Assembly: GCF_001896205.1 (NCBI RefSeq)
Contig: NZ_MPNU01000001.1
Location: 735,317-799,316 of the forward strand
Origin: Edwardsiella piscicida
GTDB taxonomy: Bacteria > Pseudomonadota > Gammaproteobacteria > Enterobacterales > Enterobacteriaceae
Direction: 5' to 3'
Length of the DNA stretch: 64,000 bases
In this document: positions 42,986 to 54,311 of the stretch, piece after piece
Layout of the letters: each line of letters starts with the position of its first letter
How positions within the stretch are numbered: the first letter of the stretch is position 1
The notes under the pieces: model-generated
Database searches by the model: none
What the model was told of the DNA's origin: nothing
The model's input: the letters and a program-made list of their open reading frames with translations, nothing else
Translations under genes and position numbers: made by a program

Positions 42986-43906
42986 ATGGCAGAAAAAGTA
43001 GCGGTATTGCTGGGCGGCACCTCTGCCGAGCGCGACGTCTCCCTGCTGTCGGGGCAGGCGGTACTGAATGGTCTGAAAGAGGCCGGTATCGATGCTTATC
43101 CGGTTGATACAATGCGGTTTCCTGCAACACAATTACGGGAAGCCGGCTTTGAGCGGGTATTTATCGCCCTGCACGGTCGCGGCGGCGAGGATGGCACCCT
43201 GCAGGGGGTGCTGGAGTTTCTGCAGCTGCCCTATACCGGCAGCGGGGTGATGGCATCGGCGCTGACCATGGATAAGTTGCGCTCCAAGCAGGTGTGGCAG
43301 GCCGCCGGGCTGCCGGTGGCGCCCTACGTTGCCATCAGTCGCGAGCAGTTTGACGAAGGGTTGACCATGGATACGCTGCGCGAGATTAACGATCTCGGCC
43401 TGCCGCTGATCGTGAAGCCCAGCCGCGAGGGCTCCAGCGTCGGCATGAGTAAGGTCAGCGAGCCGTGCGAGTTCGATCCGGCGCTGGTTGAGGCGCTGCG
43501 CCATGATGACGAGATCCTGATCGAGAAATGGCTCGCCGGTCCAGAATACACCGTGGCCTTTATCGGCGATGAAATTTTGCCGTCGATCCGTATCCAGGCG
43601 GCCGGCGCGTTCTATGATTATGAGGCCAAGTACTTATCGGATAAGACCGAGTACTTCTGCCCCAGCGGCCTGAGCGATGAGCAGGAGCAGGCGCTGGCGG
43701 CGCTGGTACGCCGAGCCTATAAGGCGTTGGGATGCAGCGGCTGGGGGCGGGTGGATGTGATGCAGGATGCCGCCGGTGAGTTCTGCCTGCTGGAGGTGAA
43801 CACGGCGCCGGGGATGACCAGCCACAGCCTGGTTCCGATGGCCGCCCGTCAGGCCGGAATGCGTTTTTCACAGCTGGTGGTGCGGATTTTGGAGTTAGCG
43901 GATTGA
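42986..43906 (+). CDS. ddlB: D-alanine:D-alanine ligase B
   Basis: Cytoplasmic ATP-grasp enzyme making D-Ala-D-Ala for MurF; 306 residues as in E. coli. Motifs are [17 protein letters not shown] at the N-terminus, [28 protein letters not shown], the ATP-binding [15 protein letters not shown], and the C-terminal metal-binding [15 protein letters not shown]. The tyrosine in LPYTGSG fits a D-Ala-D-Ala rather than D-Ala-D-Lac ligase. It is followed one base later by the ftsQ ATG. Confidence 0.97.
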   Translation: MAEKVAVLLGGTSAERDVSLLSGQAVLNGLKEAGIDAYPVDTMRFPATQLREAGFERVFIALHGRGGEDGTLQGVLEFLQLPYTGSGVMASALTMDKLRSKQVWQAAGLPVAPYVAISREQFDEGLTMDTLREINDLGLPLIVKPSREGSSVGMSKVSEPCEFDPALVEALRHDDEILIEKWLAGPEYTVAFIGDEILPSIRIQAAGAFYDYEAKYLSDKTEYFCPSGLSDEQEQALAALVRRAYKALGCSGWGRVDVMQDAAGEFCLLEVNTAPGMTSHSLVPMAARQAGMRFSQLVVRILELAD

Positions 43907-43907
43907 T

Positions 43908-44771
43908 ATGTCTCAGGCAGCCCTGAACTCGCGGGAACCGAGCGGTTCACCCCGTAGCCGCATCCGTCTGCGGCGCAGCAACGGGATGCGTCTGGCAGGG
44001 ATGTTGTTTCTGCTGTTGGTGCTGGCCGGTATCGGCTGGGGTGGCTGGGTGGTCGTCAACTGGATGAAGGACGCCAGCCGGATGCCGATGTCCAAGCTGG
44101 TTGTGACCGGAGAGCGCCACTTTACGCGCAACGACGATATTCGCCAGGCGATCCTGGCGCTGGGTCCGCCGGGGACCTTTATGACCCAGAATGTGGATGT
44201 GATCCAGCAGCAGATAGAGCGTTTGCCGTGGATTAAGCAGGCCAGCGTGCGTAAGCAGTGGCCGAATGAGCTGAAGATCCACGTGGTGGAGTATGTCCCC
44301 GTGGCGCGCTGGAACGATTTGCGTTTGGTAGACAGCGACGGCAAGTCGTTTAGCGTTCCGGCCGACAGAACCGGCAAACAGCCGTTGCCGCTGCTGTATG
44401 GGCCGGAGGGCAGTGAAATGGATGTCCTGGAAGGTTATCGCGCGATGAGCAAGACGCTGGCGAAGGATAACTTTACGCTGAAGATGGTCTCAATGAGTGC
44501 CCGTCACTCATGGCAGCTGGGGCTGGATAACGATATCCGCCTGGAGCTGGGGCGCGAGGATGTCGCCGGGCGGCTGGCCCGCTTTGACGAACTCTATCCT
44601 GCGCTACAGCAGCAGGCCCAGGCCACGCATCAGCGTGTTAGTTATGTGGATCTGCGTTATGACAGTGGCGCTGCGGTAGGCTGGGCGCCGGCGTATATCG
44701 ATACGCCGCCGGCTGGCGCGAATCAGCAACAGAATCAGCAACAGAATCAGGCACAGGCTAAACAACAATGA
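43908..44771 (+). CDS. ftsQ: cell division protein FtsQ
   Basis: Bitopic division protein that recruits FtsL/FtsB and controls septal synthesis; 287 residues (E. coli 276). A basic cytoplasmic tail precedes one membrane segment ([21 protein letters not shown], about residues 26-48), then the periplasmic POTRA domain ([19 protein letters not shown]) and beta domain ending [14 protein letters not shown]. The C-terminus carries a low-complexity NQQQ repeat tail made from a 12-bp tandem repeat. The stop overlaps the ftsA ATG by 4 bp. Confidence 0.96.
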   Translation: MSQAALNSREPSGSPRSRIRLRRSNGMRLAGMLFLLLVLAGIGWGGWVVVNWMKDASRMPMSKLVVTGERHFTRNDDIRQAILALGPPGTFMTQNVDVIQQQIERLPWIKQASVRKQWPNELKIHVVEYVPVARWNDLRLVDSDGKSFSVPADRTGKQPLPLLYGPEGSEMDVLEGYRAMSKTLAKDNFTLKMVSMSARHSWQLGLDNDIRLELGREDVAGRLARFDELYPALQQQAQATHQRVSYVDLRYDSGAAVGWAPAYIDTPPAGANQQQNQQQNQAQAKQQ

Positions 44772-46024
44772 TCAAGTCGACGGACAGAAAACTGGTAGTT
44801 GGGCTGGAGATCGGTACGGCAAAAGTCGCTGCGCTGGTAGGGGAGGTTCTGCCCGATGGCATGGTCAATATTATCGGCGTGGGCAGCTGCCCGTCGCGCG
44901 GCATGGACAAGGGCGGCGTTAACGATTTGGAGTCGGTGGTGAAATGCGTGCAGCGCGCCATCGATCAGGCGGAGCTGATGGCGGACTGTCAGATATCGTC
45001 CGTGTATCTGGCGCTGTCCGGCAAGCATATCAGCTGCCAGAACGAGATCGGGATGGTGCCGATCTCGGAGGAAGAAGTGACCCAGGAAGACGTGGAAAAT
45101 GTGGTGCATACCGCAAAATCGGTGCGCGTTCGCGATGAGCACCGGGTTTTACATGTGATTCCTCAAGAATATGCCATTGATTATCAGGAAGGGATTAAAA
45201 ATCCGGTGGGACTGTCCGGCGTGCGGATGCAGGCCAAGGTTCACCTGATCACCTGTCATAATGATATGGCGAAGAATATTGTGAAGGCGGTGGAGCGCTG
45301 TGGTCTGAAGGTGGATCAGCTGATTTTTGCCGGTCTGGCCTCCAGCTATGCGGTGCTGACGGAAGATGAGCGTGAGCTGGGCGTTTGCGTGGTGGATATC
45401 GGCGGCGGCACCATGGACATGGCTGTCTATACCGGCGGTGCGCTGCGTCATACCAAGGTGATCCCCTACGCGGGCAACGTGGTGACCAGCGATATCGCCT
45501 ACGCCTTCGGCACCCCGCCGACGGACGCCGAAGCGATTAAAGTGCGCTACGGCTGCGCGCTGGGTTCGCTGGTCAGCAAGGATGAAAGCGTTGAGGTGCC
45601 GAGCGTGGGGGGACGCCCGCCGCGCAGCCTGCAGCGTCAAACCCTGGCCGAGGTGATCGAGCCGCGCTACGCCGAGCTGCTGAACCTGGTCAACGATGAG
45701 CTGCTGCAGCTGCAGGAGCAGCTGCGTCAGCAGGGCGTGAAGCACCACCTGGCGGCAGGCATTGTCCTGACCGGCGGTGCGGCGCAGATCGAGGGGCTTG
45801 CCGCCTGCGCCCAGCGCGTGTTCCATACCCAGGTGCGCATCGGGCAGCCGCTGAACATCACCGGCCTGACGGATTATGCCCAGGCGCCGTACTATTCCAC
45901 GGCGGTTGGGCTGTTGCATTACGGCAAAGAGTCACACCTGAGCGGTGAGGCCGAAGTCGAAAAACGTGCCTCAGTTGGCAATTGGTTTAAGAAAATCAAT
46001 GGCTGGCTGAGAAAAGAGTTTTAA
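44768..46024 (+). CDS. ftsA: cell division protein FtsA
   Basis: Actin-like ATPase that tethers FtsZ to the membrane; 418 residues. Actin-fold motifs are [19 protein letters not shown] (phosphate 1), [19 protein letters not shown] (phosphate 2) and [14 protein letters not shown] (adenosine). The C-terminus [15 protein letters not shown] is the conserved amphipathic membrane-targeting helix. It overlaps ftsQ by 4 bp and precedes ftsZ by 69 bp; in E. coli some ftsZ promoters lie within ftsQ and ftsA. Confidence 0.97.
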   Translation: MIKSTDRKLVVGLEIGTAKVAALVGEVLPDGMVNIIGVGSCPSRGMDKGGVNDLESVVKCVQRAIDQAELMADCQISSVYLALSGKHISCQNEIGMVPISEEEVTQEDVENVVHTAKSVRVRDEHRVLHVIPQEYAIDYQEGIKNPVGLSGVRMQAKVHLITCHNDMAKNIVKAVERCGLKVDQLIFAGLASSYAVLTEDERELGVCVVDIGGGTMDMAVYTGGALRHTKVIPYAGNVVTSDIAYAFGTPPTDAEAIKVRYGCALGSLVSKDESVEVPSVGGRPPRSLQRQTLAEVIEPRYAELLNLVNDELLQLQEQLRQQGVKHHLAAGIVLTGGAAQIEGLAACAQRVFHTQVRIGQPLNITGLTDYAQAPYYSTAVGLLHYGKESHLSGEAEVEKRASVGNWFKKINGWLRKEF

Positions 46025-46093
46025 TGTTTGAAAAAAGGGATCATTCTACGCGTTAATGATTCCGTAGCGACAGGCACAAGACGGAGAGAAACT

Positions 46094-47254
46094 ATGTTTG
46101 AACCAATGGAATTAACCAATGACGCGGTGATTAAAGTCATCGGCGTCGGCGGCGGCGGCGGCAACGCCGTTGAGCACATGGTGCGTGAACGCATTGAAGG
46201 CGTTGAGTTTTTTGCGGTGAACACCGACGCACAGGCCCTGCGTAAGACGGCCGTTGGCCAGACGATACAGATCGGCAGCGGCATTACTAAAGGGCTGGGC
46301 GCGGGCGCTAATCCGGAGGTCGGACGCAATGCGGCGGAAGAAGATCGCGAAGCGCTGCGCTCTGCGCTGGATGGCGCCGATATGGTCTTTATCGCTGCCG
46401 GCATGGGCGGTGGCACCGGCACCGGCGCGGCGCCGGTCGTGGCGGAAGTGGCAAAAGAGCTGGGCATCCTAACCGTTGCCGTGGTCACCAAGCCGTTTAA
46501 CTTTGAAGGTAAGCGTCGTATGGCGTTTGCCGAGCAGGGGATCGCCGAGCTGTCCAAGCACGTCGATTCGCTGATCACCATCCCCAACGATAAGCTGCTT
46601 AAGGTGCTGGGTCGCGGTATCTCCCTGCTGGATGCCTTCGGCGCGGCCAACGACGTGTTGAAGGGGGCGGTACAGGGTATTGCCGAACTGATCACCCGTC
46701 CGGGCCTGATGAACGTCGACTTTGCCGACGTACGTACCGTGATGTCTGAAATGGGCTACGCCATGATGGGCTCCGGCATGGCCAGCGGGGAAGACCGCGC
46801 GGAAGAAGCGGCCGAAATGGCGATCTCTTCTCCGCTGCTGGAGGACATCGATCTGTCCGGCGCCCGCGGCGTACTGGTTAACATCACCGCGGGCTTTGAC
46901 CTGCGTCTGGACGAGTTTGAGACCGTCGGTAACACCATTCGCGCCTTCGCCTCTGACAACGCGACGGTGGTTATCGGTACCTCTCTCGACCCGGATATGA
47001 ACGATGAGCTGCGCGTAACCGTCGTGGCCACCGGCATTGGCATGGACAAGCGTCCGGAGATCACCCTGGTGTCCAATAAGCAGGGGCAGCAGCCGGTGAT
47101 CGACCAGCGCTACCAGCAGCACGGCCTGTCGCCGCTGCCGCAGGAGAGCAAGCCGGCCGTGGCCAAAGTGGTTAACGATCAGAGCGTGCCGAGCGGAAAA
47201 GAGTCTGACGACTACCTGGATATTCCGGCCTTCCTGCGTAAGCAGGCCGACTGA
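46094..47254 (+). CDS. ftsZ: cell division GTPase FtsZ
   Basis: Tubulin-like GTPase forming the Z ring; 386 residues. The GTP-binding tubulin signature GGGTGTG lies in [20 protein letters not shown], the T7 catalytic loop is [11 protein letters not shown], and the C-terminal binding peptide for FtsA, ZipA and ZapD is [14 protein letters not shown]. The ATG at 46094 ([20 protein letters not shown]) has GGAGAG upstream; an in-frame extension to 46028 is rejected. The last gene of the division block before lpxC. Confidence 0.98.
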   Translation: MFEPMELTNDAVIKVIGVGGGGGNAVEHMVRERIEGVEFFAVNTDAQALRKTAVGQTIQIGSGITKGLGAGANPEVGRNAAEEDREALRSALDGADMVFIAAGMGGGTGTGAAPVVAEVAKELGILTVAVVTKPFNFEGKRRMAFAEQGIAELSKHVDSLITIPNDKLLKVLGRGISLLDAFGAANDVLKGAVQGIAELITRPGLMNVDFADVRTVMSEMGYAMMGSGMASGEDRAEEAAEMAISSPLLEDIDLSGARGVLVNITAGFDLRLDEFETVGNTIRAFASDNATVVIGTSLDPDMNDELRVTVVATGIGMDKRPEITLVSNKQGQQPVIDQRYQQHGLSPLPQESKPAVAKVVNDQSVPSGKESDDYLDIPAFLRKQAD

Positions 47255-47341
47255 GTATTGGGGATCTCCGCTCTTTGTGCTAAACTGTCTTGCCGCCTTT
47301 AATGTATAGTAATTATCATTTAGAGGTGGTTGGACGGATAA

Positions 47342-48277
<936 letters not shown>

Positions 48278-48286
48278 TCCACGGGC

Positions 48287-48823
48287 TCAGGAGCGTCGCT
48301 TCTTATCACGACTGGCTGTGTCGGTACTCTCTCCGGCCAGCGCAGCCAGTCGTTCTAGTTTTTTGCGTAATCCCTCCGGACTTTGACTGGCTAGCCAGCG
48401 TAGCTGCTGTGCGCTTTCTACGCTCAGCGTGCGCATTACCGTCTCCGCCTGCGCCTCTTCCTGCCTTGCCTGTGCGAACGACTGCGCATTTTTCCCACAC
48501 TGAGACATCAGGGCGGGATTAATCCTGGTGTCGATCGATGACAATGATGGTAAAATCTCTCCCCTGAGTGCGGAAAGTAGACTGCTCTGCTCATAGCGCA
48601 GGCGCATCAGCCAACTGGCGTTGGCGACTTCCAGCACCAGAATGCCCTGACGAAAGTTGGCGACGCGGCAAAACGGTTTCAGCGGCGCTGGCAGCAGGGC
48701 CTGTACTGCCCGATCGAGTCGGAGTAATGCCACTGCGCGTTGCTGAACGTTTTTGAGAATGCCGTCAACGGCGGCGTTGTCATCCAGCAGGGTATCCAGG
48801 GATTGTGGGCGACTATCACGCAT
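48287..48823 (-). CDS. DUF721 / DciA-like protein
   Basis: Predicted cytoplasmic protein of 178 residues. The region about 20-115 fits DUF721 (the DciA family): VQQRAVALLRLDRAVQALLP, then CRVANFRQGILVLEVANASW and LRYEQSSLLSALR. DciA is the replicative helicase operator in bacteria without DnaC; in this order DnaC normally does that job, so the role here is open. I chose ATG 48823 because GGAG lies 9 bases upstream; an upstream ATG at 48868 abuts secM. It is convergent with lpxC and divergent from secM. The basic C-terminal tail ends SRDKKRRS. E. coli K-12 lacks this gene at this site. Confidence 0.8.
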   Translation of the reverse strand: MRDSRPQSLDTLLDDNAAVDGILKNVQQRAVALLRLDRAVQALLPAPLKPFCRVANFRQGILVLEVANASWLMRLRYEQSSLLSALRGEILPSLSSIDTRINPALMSQCGKNAQSFAQARQEEAQAETVMRTLSVESAQQLRWLASQSPEGLRKKLERLAALAGESTDTASRDKKRRS

Positions 48824-48868
48824 AAATACGGCTCCGCGGCTATTAGGGCTATTGATTCGGTACGGCAT

Positions 48869-49369
48869 GTGATTGGTATTCTAAAGCGTTGGCGACAGTT
48901 TGGCAGACGTTATTTTTGGCCGCATCTCCTGTGGGGGATGGTGGCGGCGACGCTTGGCGTTCCGTCGCTGGCCAACGCTGAGCAGCCGCGCCCCTCTGCG
49001 CAGACCATTACCCTGCAGCGGCTGATCGCCGCACATCACAGCCATGTCTCCCTGCAACTGCTGTCCGGCAAGCGCCGGGGACAGGGGGTGGACTACTGGC
49101 ATCAGTACGCGCTGCGGATCGCTATCCGTCAGCTGAGCAGCCACCTGGCGCCGTCGCACGCCCAATATCGCCTATCTGCAGAGCAGCAGCGCCAGCATCT
49201 GGTGCTGCTCAGCTCGCTCAGTTCACTGCTGACGCGTCAGCCTACGCTCTATGTTACGCCGCTGTACTCGCGGCCGTCGCGCTGCGTGCCGTCGTCCCAT
49301 GGCCACCTCCCTGCGCTATGGCTGGCCCGGGTTCAGGGGATCCGCGCCGGTCCCGCTGTCGCCGCCTGA
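48869..49369 (+). CDS. secM: secretion monitor and translational arrest peptide SecM
   Basis: Regulator of SecA: a nascent chain that stalls its own translation when export slows, freeing the secA ribosome-binding site. The start is a GTG at 48869, giving IGILKRWRQFGRRYFWPHL, close to E. coli SecM, with a signal peptide ending in SLANA. It has 166 residues (E. coli 170). The middle is poorly conserved, but the C-terminus is WLARVQGIRAGPAVAA: Trp151, Gly157, Arg159 and Pro162 match the arrest motif FxxxxWIxxxxGIRAGP, while the Phe position is His and the Ile after Trp is Leu. secA follows after 71 bp. Confidence 0.88.
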   Translation: MIGILKRWRQFGRRYFWPHLLWGMVAATLGVPSLANAEQPRPSAQTITLQRLIAAHHSHVSLQLLSGKRRGQGVDYWHQYALRIAIRQLSSHLAPSHAQYRLSAEQQRQHLVLLSSLSSLLTRQPTLYVTPLYSRPSRCVPSSHGHLPALWLARVQGIRAGPAVAA

Positions 49370-49404
49370 GTTTACCGTTTCCCTTTTTGTCCGCGTTTTG
49401 ATCC

Positions 49405-49430
49405 GGGTGGTTTGGGCCACCCATGAGAGA
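49405..49430 (+). promoter_or_regulatory. secM-secA intergenic hairpin and secA Shine-Dalgarno region
   Basis: GGGTGG (49405-49410) and CCACCC (49417-49422) form a 6-bp hairpin just before GAGAGA (49425-49430), the likely secA ribosome-binding site 10 bases ahead of the ATG. In E. coli a secM-secA stem hides the secA site until SecM stalls. Here the simple hairpin leaves the site next to rather than inside the stem, so the exact fold is uncertain. Confidence 0.55.
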
Positions 49431-49440
49431 TTGTATAACT

Positions 49441-52149
49441 ATGTTAATTAAATTATTGACCAAGGTTTTTGGCAGCCGTAACGATCGTACCCTGCGCCGC
49501 ATGCGTAAAGTGGTTGAGCAGATTAACCGCATGGAGCCGGAGATGGAGCAGCTCAGCGATGAGCAGCTGAAGGCGAAGACCGTCGAGTTTCGTGAGCGCC
49601 TGGCGCAGGGCGCCGCGTTGGACAGCCTGCTGCCGGAGGCGTTTGCCACCGTCCGTGAGGCCAGCAAGCGCGTGTTTGGCATGCGTCACTTTGACGTGCA
49701 GCTGCTGGGCGGCATGGTGCTGAACGAGCGCTGCATCGCAGAGATGCGCACCGGTGAGGGTAAAACCCTGACGGCGACCCTGCCGGCCTACCTGAATGCC
49801 CTGACCGGTAAAGGGGTACACGTGGTGACCGTCAACGACTATTTGGCCCAGCGTGACGCCGAAAACAACCGCCCGCTGTTTGAGTTCCTCGGCCTGAGCG
49901 TCGGCATCAACCTGCCGGGCATGGCGGCGCCGGCGAAGCGCGCTGCCTATGCGGCCGACATCACCTACGGTACCAACAACGAATACGGTTTTGACTACCT
50001 GCGCGACAATATGGCGTTCAGCCCGGAAGAGCGCGTTCAGCGTAAGCTGCACTATGCGCTGGTGGATGAGGTGGACTCCATCCTGATCGATGAGGCGCGT
50101 ACGCCGCTGATCATCTCCGGTCCGGCAGAGGATAGCTCTGAGCTGTACATCAAGGTCGACAAGCTGATCCCGCACCTGAAGCGTCAGGAGAAAGAGGATT
50201 CCGATACGTTCCAGGGCGATGGACACTACTCCCTCGATGAAAAGACCCGCCAGGTTAACCTGACGGAGCGCGGCCTGGTGCTGATTGAAGAGCTGCTGGC
50301 CGGCGCCGGCATTATGGATGAGGGCGAATCCCTGTACTCCCCGGCCAACATCATGCTGATGCACCACGTGACCGCGGCGCTGCGCGCCCACGCGCTGTTT
50401 ACCCGCGATGTGGACTACATCGTGAAAGAGGGCGAGGTCATCATCGTCGATGAGCACACCGGTCGTACCATGCAGGGGCGCCGCTGGTCAGACGGTCTGC
50501 ATCAGGCGGTGGAGGCTAAGGAAGGGGTTCAGATCCAGAACGAAAACCAGACGCTGGCCTCTATTACCTTCCAGAACTACTTCCGACTGTATGAGAAGCT
50601 GGCCGGGATGACCGGTACCGCCGATACCGAAGCCTTCGAATTCAGCTCGATCTATAAGCTGGATACCATCGTGGTGCCGACCAACCGTCCGATGATCCGT
50701 AAGGATTTACCGGATCTGGTGTACATGACCGAGCAGGACAAGATCGCGGCGATCATTGAAGATATCCGCGAGCGTACGGCCAAAGGGCAGCCGGTGCTGG
50801 TGGGTACGGTCTCCATCGAAAAATCTGAAACGGTCTCTCATGAGCTGACGAAGGCCGGTATCGCCCACAGCGTGCTGAATGCCAAGTTCCACGCCAAAGA
50901 GGCCGATATTGTTGCTCAGGCCGGTCAGCCGGGCGCGGTCACCATCGCCACCAACATGGCCGGCCGCGGTACCGATATCGTGCTGGGCGGCAGCTGGCAG
51001 GCGGAGATCGCGCAGCTGGAGTCACCGACCCCAGCGCAGATCGAGGCGATTAAAGCGGAGTGGCAAACGCGTCACGACGCGGTGCTGGCCGCCGGCGGCC
51101 TGCACATTATCGGCACCGAGCGCCATGAGTCGCGCCGTATCGATAACCAGCTGCGCGGCCGCTCCGGTCGTCAGGGCGATGCGGGCTCTTCCCGTTTCTA
51201 TCTGTCGCTGGAAGACTCCCTGATGCGTATCTTCGCCTCTGACCGCGTGGCCAACATGATGCGTAAGCTGGGGATGAAGCCGGGCGAGGCCATTGAGCAC
51301 CCGTGGGTGACCAAGGCGATCGCCAATGCGCAGCGTAAAGTGGAGAGCCGTAACTTCGATATCCGTAAACAGCTGCTGGAGTACGATGACGTTGCCAACG
51401 ATCAGCGTCGCGCCATCTATGCTCAGCGTAACGAACTGCTGGACGGCGGCGATGTGCTGGATACCATCAACAGCATCCGTGAGGATGTCTTTAAGGTGGT
51501 GATCGACAGCTATATCCCGCCGCAGTCCCTGGAGGAAATGTGGGACGTCGCTGGGTTGGAAGAGCGTCTGCGTAACGATTTCGATCTGGAGCTGCCGATT
51601 ACGGAGTGGCTGGATAAAGAGCCGGAGCTGCATGAGGAGACGCTGCGCGAGCGTATCCTGACGATGGCGATAGAGCGCTATCAGAGCAAGGAAGAGGTGG
51701 TCGGCAGCGAAATGATGCGCAGCTTTGAAAAAGGCATCATGCTGCAGACCCTGGACTCCCTGTGGAAAGAGCATCTGGCGGCGATGGACTACCTGCGTCA
51801 GGGTATCCACCTGCGTGGCTATGCGCAGAAGGATCCCAAGCAGGAGTACAAGCGCGAGTCCTTTGCCATGTTTGCGGCGATGCTGGAGTCCCTTAAGTAT
51901 GAGGTGATCAGCGTGCTGAGCAAGGTGCAGGTGCGGATGCCGGAAGAGGTCGAGGCGCTGGAGCGCCAGCGCCGCGAGGACGCCGAGCGTCTGGCCCGTC
52001 AGCAGCAGCTGAGCCATTTGGACGATCAGAGTGCGGCGGCGCAGGAGATGGCGTCTCAGACCGGCGAACGCAAGATCGGGCGCAACGATCCCTGCCCGTG
52101 CGGCTCCGGCAAGAAGTATAAGCAGTGCCATGGCCGCCTCAACGCCTGA
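49441..52149 (+). CDS. secA: preprotein translocase ATPase SecA
   Basis: Motor ATPase that drives proteins through SecYEG; 902 residues (E. coli 901). Domains in order: NBD1 with Walker [37 protein letters not shown] (Walker B), the cross-linking domain, NBD2 with [14 protein letters not shown] and [17 protein letters not shown], the helical scaffold ([35 protein letters not shown]) and the C-terminal zinc finger [14 protein letters not shown] that binds SecB. The ATG at 49441 matches the E. coli start [20 protein letters not shown]. Regulated by SecM upstream. Confidence 0.98.
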   Translation: MLIKLLTKVFGSRNDRTLRRMRKVVEQINRMEPEMEQLSDEQLKAKTVEFRERLAQGAALDSLLPEAFATVREASKRVFGMRHFDVQLLGGMVLNERCIAEMRTGEGKTLTATLPAYLNALTGKGVHVVTVNDYLAQRDAENNRPLFEFLGLSVGINLPGMAAPAKRAAYAADITYGTNNEYGFDYLRDNMAFSPEERVQRKLHYALVDEVDSILIDEARTPLIISGPAEDSSELYIKVDKLIPHLKRQEKEDSDTFQGDGHYSLDEKTRQVNLTERGLVLIEELLAGAGIMDEGESLYSPANIMLMHHVTAALRAHALFTRDVDYIVKEGEVIIVDEHTGRTMQGRRWSDGLHQAVEAKEGVQIQNENQTLASITFQNYFRLYEKLAGMTGTADTEAFEFSSIYKLDTIVVPTNRPMIRKDLPDLVYMTEQDKIAAIIEDIRERTAKGQPVLVGTVSIEKSETVSHELTKAGIAHSVLNAKFHAKEADIVAQAGQPGAVTIATNMAGRGTDIVLGGSWQAEIAQLESPTPAQIEAIKAEWQTRHDAVLAAGGLHIIGTERHESRRIDNQLRGRSGRQGDAGSSRFYLSLEDSLMRIFASDRVANMMRKLGMKPGEAIEHPWVTKAIANAQRKVESRNFDIRKQLLEYDDVANDQRRAIYAQRNELLDGGDVLDTINSIREDVFKVVIDSYIPPQSLEEMWDVAGLEERLRNDFDLELPITEWLDKEPELHEETLRERILTMAIERYQSKEEVVGSEMMRSFEKGIMLQTLDSLWKEHLAAMDYLRQGIHLRGYAQKDPKQEYKRESFAMFAAMLESLKYEVISVLSKVQVRMPEEVEALERQRREDAERLARQQQLSHLDDQSAAAQEMASQTGERKIGRNDPCPCGSGKKYKQCHGRLNA

Positions 52150-52175
52150 TAGCTTGAGCATCAGGTAATCATCGA

Positions 52176-52207
52176 CAGGGAAGCGCAGTGCGCCTCCCTG
52201 TTTTTTT
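52176..52207 (+). terminator. terminator after secA
   Basis: CAGGGA-a-GCGC-agt-GCGC-c-TCCCTG hairpin with one internal mismatch pair, followed by seven T. It separates secA from mutT. Confidence 0.85.
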
Positions 52208-52243
52208 ATCTTATGGGTATCCCGCGCCCAAGGAGAGGTAGAT

Positions 52244-52654
52244 ATGACCCAGTCGGTGCCGACGCTGCAGATTGCCGTCGGGATTATTCGCAACGCGCGG
52301 CGGGAGATCTTTATTGCCCGGCGTCAGTCCGGCAGCCACCTGGCCGGTCTGTGGGAGTTTCCCGGCGGTAAAATTGAGCCGGGAGAGCACGCCCAGCAGG
52401 CGCTGGCGCGTGAGCTGCAAGAGGAGGTGGGGATCGCGGTAGCACCGGCGTCAGCGCAGCTGCTGCGGCGTATCGAGCATACCTTCAGCGATCGGCGGGT
52501 GGTGCTGCACTTCTTTTTGGTCAGCGCCTGGCAGGGGGATCCCTGTGGCCGAGAAGGGCAGGAGACCCGCTGGGCCGCGGTAGCCTCGCTGTGCGCCGAC
52601 GATTTTCCGGCGCCGAACCGGGCTATTATCGACGCCCTGCGCGCGCAGGGATAG
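52244..52654 (+). CDS. mutT: 8-oxo-dGTP diphosphatase MutT
   Basis: Nudix hydrolase that removes oxidised 8-oxo-dGTP from the nucleotide pool and so prevents A:T to C:G transversions; 136 residues. The Nudix box GGKIEPGEHAQQALARELQE followed by EVGI matches GX5EX7REUXEEXGU fully. The N-terminal LQIAVGIIRNARREIFIARR is also typical. Its ATG follows an AGGAGAG-type Shine-Dalgarno. A bidirectional terminator separates it from convergent yacG. In E. coli it also lies just after secA. Confidence 0.96.
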   Translation: MTQSVPTLQIAVGIIRNARREIFIARRQSGSHLAGLWEFPGGKIEPGEHAQQALARELQEEVGIAVAPASAQLLRRIEHTFSDRRVVLHFFLVSAWQGDPCGREGQETRWAAVASLCADDFPAPNRAIIDALRAQG

Positions 52655-52659
52655 CGTAC

Positions 52660-52688
52660 AAAAAAGGCGCCTCTCAGGCGCCTTTTTT
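52660..52688. terminator. bidirectional terminator between mutT and yacG
   Basis: AAAAAA-GGCGCC-tctca-GGCGCC-TTTTTT: a symmetric hairpin with A and T tracts on either side, serving the convergent mutT (plus) and coaE-zapD-yacG (minus) transcripts. Confidence 0.92.
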
Positions 52689-52711
52689 GCGATGGGCGAG
52701 GGGCCGAAGCC

Positions 52712-52912
52712 TCAGCGCTCGTCGCCCTCACTCCACTCTTCGCTGTCGGAGTGGGCCGCGTCGCTGGCGATGCGCTTCTCTTCGTTGGCCCATTCGCCCA
52801 GATCGATAAGCTGGCAGCGTTTGCTGCAGAACGGACGGTAAGGACTCCGCTCTCCCCAGATAACCGCGCTGCCGCAGGTTGGGCAGGCGACGGTGATGAT
52901 CTCGTTTTCCAT
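52712..52912 (-). CDS. yacG: DNA gyrase inhibitor, zinc-binding protein YacG
   Basis: Small zinc protein that binds GyrB and inhibits DNA gyrase; 66 residues (E. coli 65). The four zinc ligands are in ACPTCG and [16 protein letters not shown], followed by an acidic, low-complexity tail ([12 protein letters not shown]). It is the last gene of the coaE-zapD-yacG group on the minus strand, 23 bp after zapD. Confidence 0.95.
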   Translation of the reverse strand: MENEIITVACPTCGSAVIWGERSPYRPFCSKRCQLIDLGEWANEEKRIASDAAHSDSEEWSEGDER

Positions 52913-52935
52913 TGCTAACTCCCTAAGGCCGCCGC

Positions 52936-53688
52936 TTAGCAGCAGGCCAGATTGAACGACAGGCGATCCGGCACCACGCCCTGCTCGCTGTCCAACGGCA
53001 GAAAGCGAATGGCAAAGCGGCTTTTATGGCCGGAAACCTGCGGATAGATTTGCAACTCCAGCGCCAGCTGAATACGCAGCATGTCGGCGCCGTCGGCATT
53101 ATCTTGATAGAAGCCGTGTAGGCTGGTCATCGGCTTAAAGGCGGCGGCCTTTCGCAGCAGATCCAGCACCAGCGTCAGGCTGTCCGTCAGCGGTGCCAAC
53201 GAGGCTATCCAGACGTCGATCTGACGATCGCGCGTGGCCTGATCTTGGCTCAGCCACAGATAGAGCGTCGGCAGATCAAAGTTGCAGCAGCCGCCGGGGA
53301 TCCCCAGGCGCTGGCGTACTAAGGCGACCAGGCGGTCTTCGCGCAGCGTCTGGCCGATACGCGGTGCCGCCATCAGGACGGCGGCCTGCTGCTTGAGACG
53401 CTGGCTCAGCGCATGGATCATCTCCTGATCGACGCCCGGCGCGTTGAGCCACTGCATCAGCTTGCGCTGCTGGCGCTCCAGTTCTTTGAGCAGATCGGTG
53501 CGCACCTCGCCCCGCTCCAGCACGTCGAGCAGGTCGGACAGGGTACGAAAGAAGGTGAGGGCACCGCTGGTATCGCGCTGTGGCCGATGCTGCAACAGCT
53601 GCTGCAGCAGAAACTCCAGGCGCAGCCAGGTGCGCATTTTTTCATTGAGCGGGTATTCAAACAGTATGGTCGGAGCGGCGTCACTCAT
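52936..53688 (-). CDS. zapD: Z-ring bundling protein ZapD
   Basis: Cytoplasmic protein that cross-links FtsZ filaments through the FtsZ C-terminal peptide; 250 residues (formerly YacF/DUF1342). The N-terminus [20 protein letters not shown] and the block [21 protein letters not shown] are family hallmarks, and [22 protein letters not shown] the C-terminus. Its ATG overlaps the coaE stop (ATGA), so the pair is coupled. Together with ftsZ in this window it completes part of the Z-ring machinery. Confidence 0.96.
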   Translation of the reverse strand: MSDAAPTILFEYPLNEKMRTWLRLEFLLQQLLQHRPQRDTSGALTFFRTLSDLLDVLERGEVRTDLLKELERQQRKLMQWLNAPGVDQEMIHALSQRLKQQAAVLMAAPRIGQTLREDRLVALVRQRLGIPGGCCNFDLPTLYLWLSQDQATRDRQIDVWIASLAPLTDSLTLVLDLLRKAAAFKPMTSLHGFYQDNADGADMLRIQLALELQIYPQVSGHKSRFAIRFLPLDSEQGVVPDRLSFNLACC

Positions 53689-54311
53689 GCTTGTGATCCT
53701 GTCGAGGCGGCCGCCGCCTGCGCGAGCGCCAGATAGCGGCGATGCAGGACGGCGACCTGTGGGGCCAGCGCATCGGCGGACCCGCTGTTATCAATAATAT
53801 CATCGGCGCAGGCCAGGCGCTGCTCCCGCGTGGTCTGGGCGGCCAGGATACGCTGCGCCTGTTCAGGGCTGATGCCATCGCGCGCCTGAGTGCGCGTCAG
53901 CTGCAGGTCGACGGGCAGATCGACGACCGCGATGCGATCCGCCTGCGCCGTGAGGTGATTTTCGATCAGCAATGGCACCACCCACAGGGCGTAGGGGGCG
54001 GCTATCTGCGCCAGGTGGCGCTGGGTCTCCGCCTGGATAAGCGGGTGCAGCAGGGCGTTAAGCCAGGCCTTTTCCTGCGGCTGGGCAAAAACGATATGGC
54101 GTAGGGCGGCGCGATCTAGGCTGCCGTCTGCCCGTAAAACCCGCGCGCCGAAGTGGGCCGCAATCTGCGCCAGCGCCGGCTGTCCCCGCGCGACCATCTG
54201 GCGAGCGATGACGTCGGCATCGACCAGCGGCACGCCGAGGCGGGCAAAGGCCTCAGCCACGGTGGATTTACCGCTGCCGATACCGCCGGTGAGAGCAACT
54301 GTGTATGCCAT
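53685..54311 (-). CDS. coaE: dephospho-CoA kinase
   Basis: Last step of coenzyme A synthesis: phosphorylation of the 3'-OH of dephospho-CoA. It has 208 residues (E. coli 206). P-loop [20 protein letters not shown] at the N-terminus, then [11 protein letters not shown] with the catalytic aspartate, LLHPLIQAE, the CoA-domain segment [20 protein letters not shown] and DDIIDNSGS near the C-terminus. It is first of the minus-strand coaE-zapD-yacG group. Confidence 0.96.
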   Translation of the reverse strand: MAYTVALTGGIGSGKSTVAEAFARLGVPLVDADVIARQMVARGQPALAQIAAHFGARVLRADGSLDRAALRHIVFAQPQEKAWLNALLHPLIQAETQRHLAQIAAPYALWVVPLLIENHLTAQADRIAVVDLPVDLQLTRTQARDGISPEQAQRILAAQTTREQRLACADDIIDNSGSADALAPQVAVLHRRYLALAQAAAASTGSQA

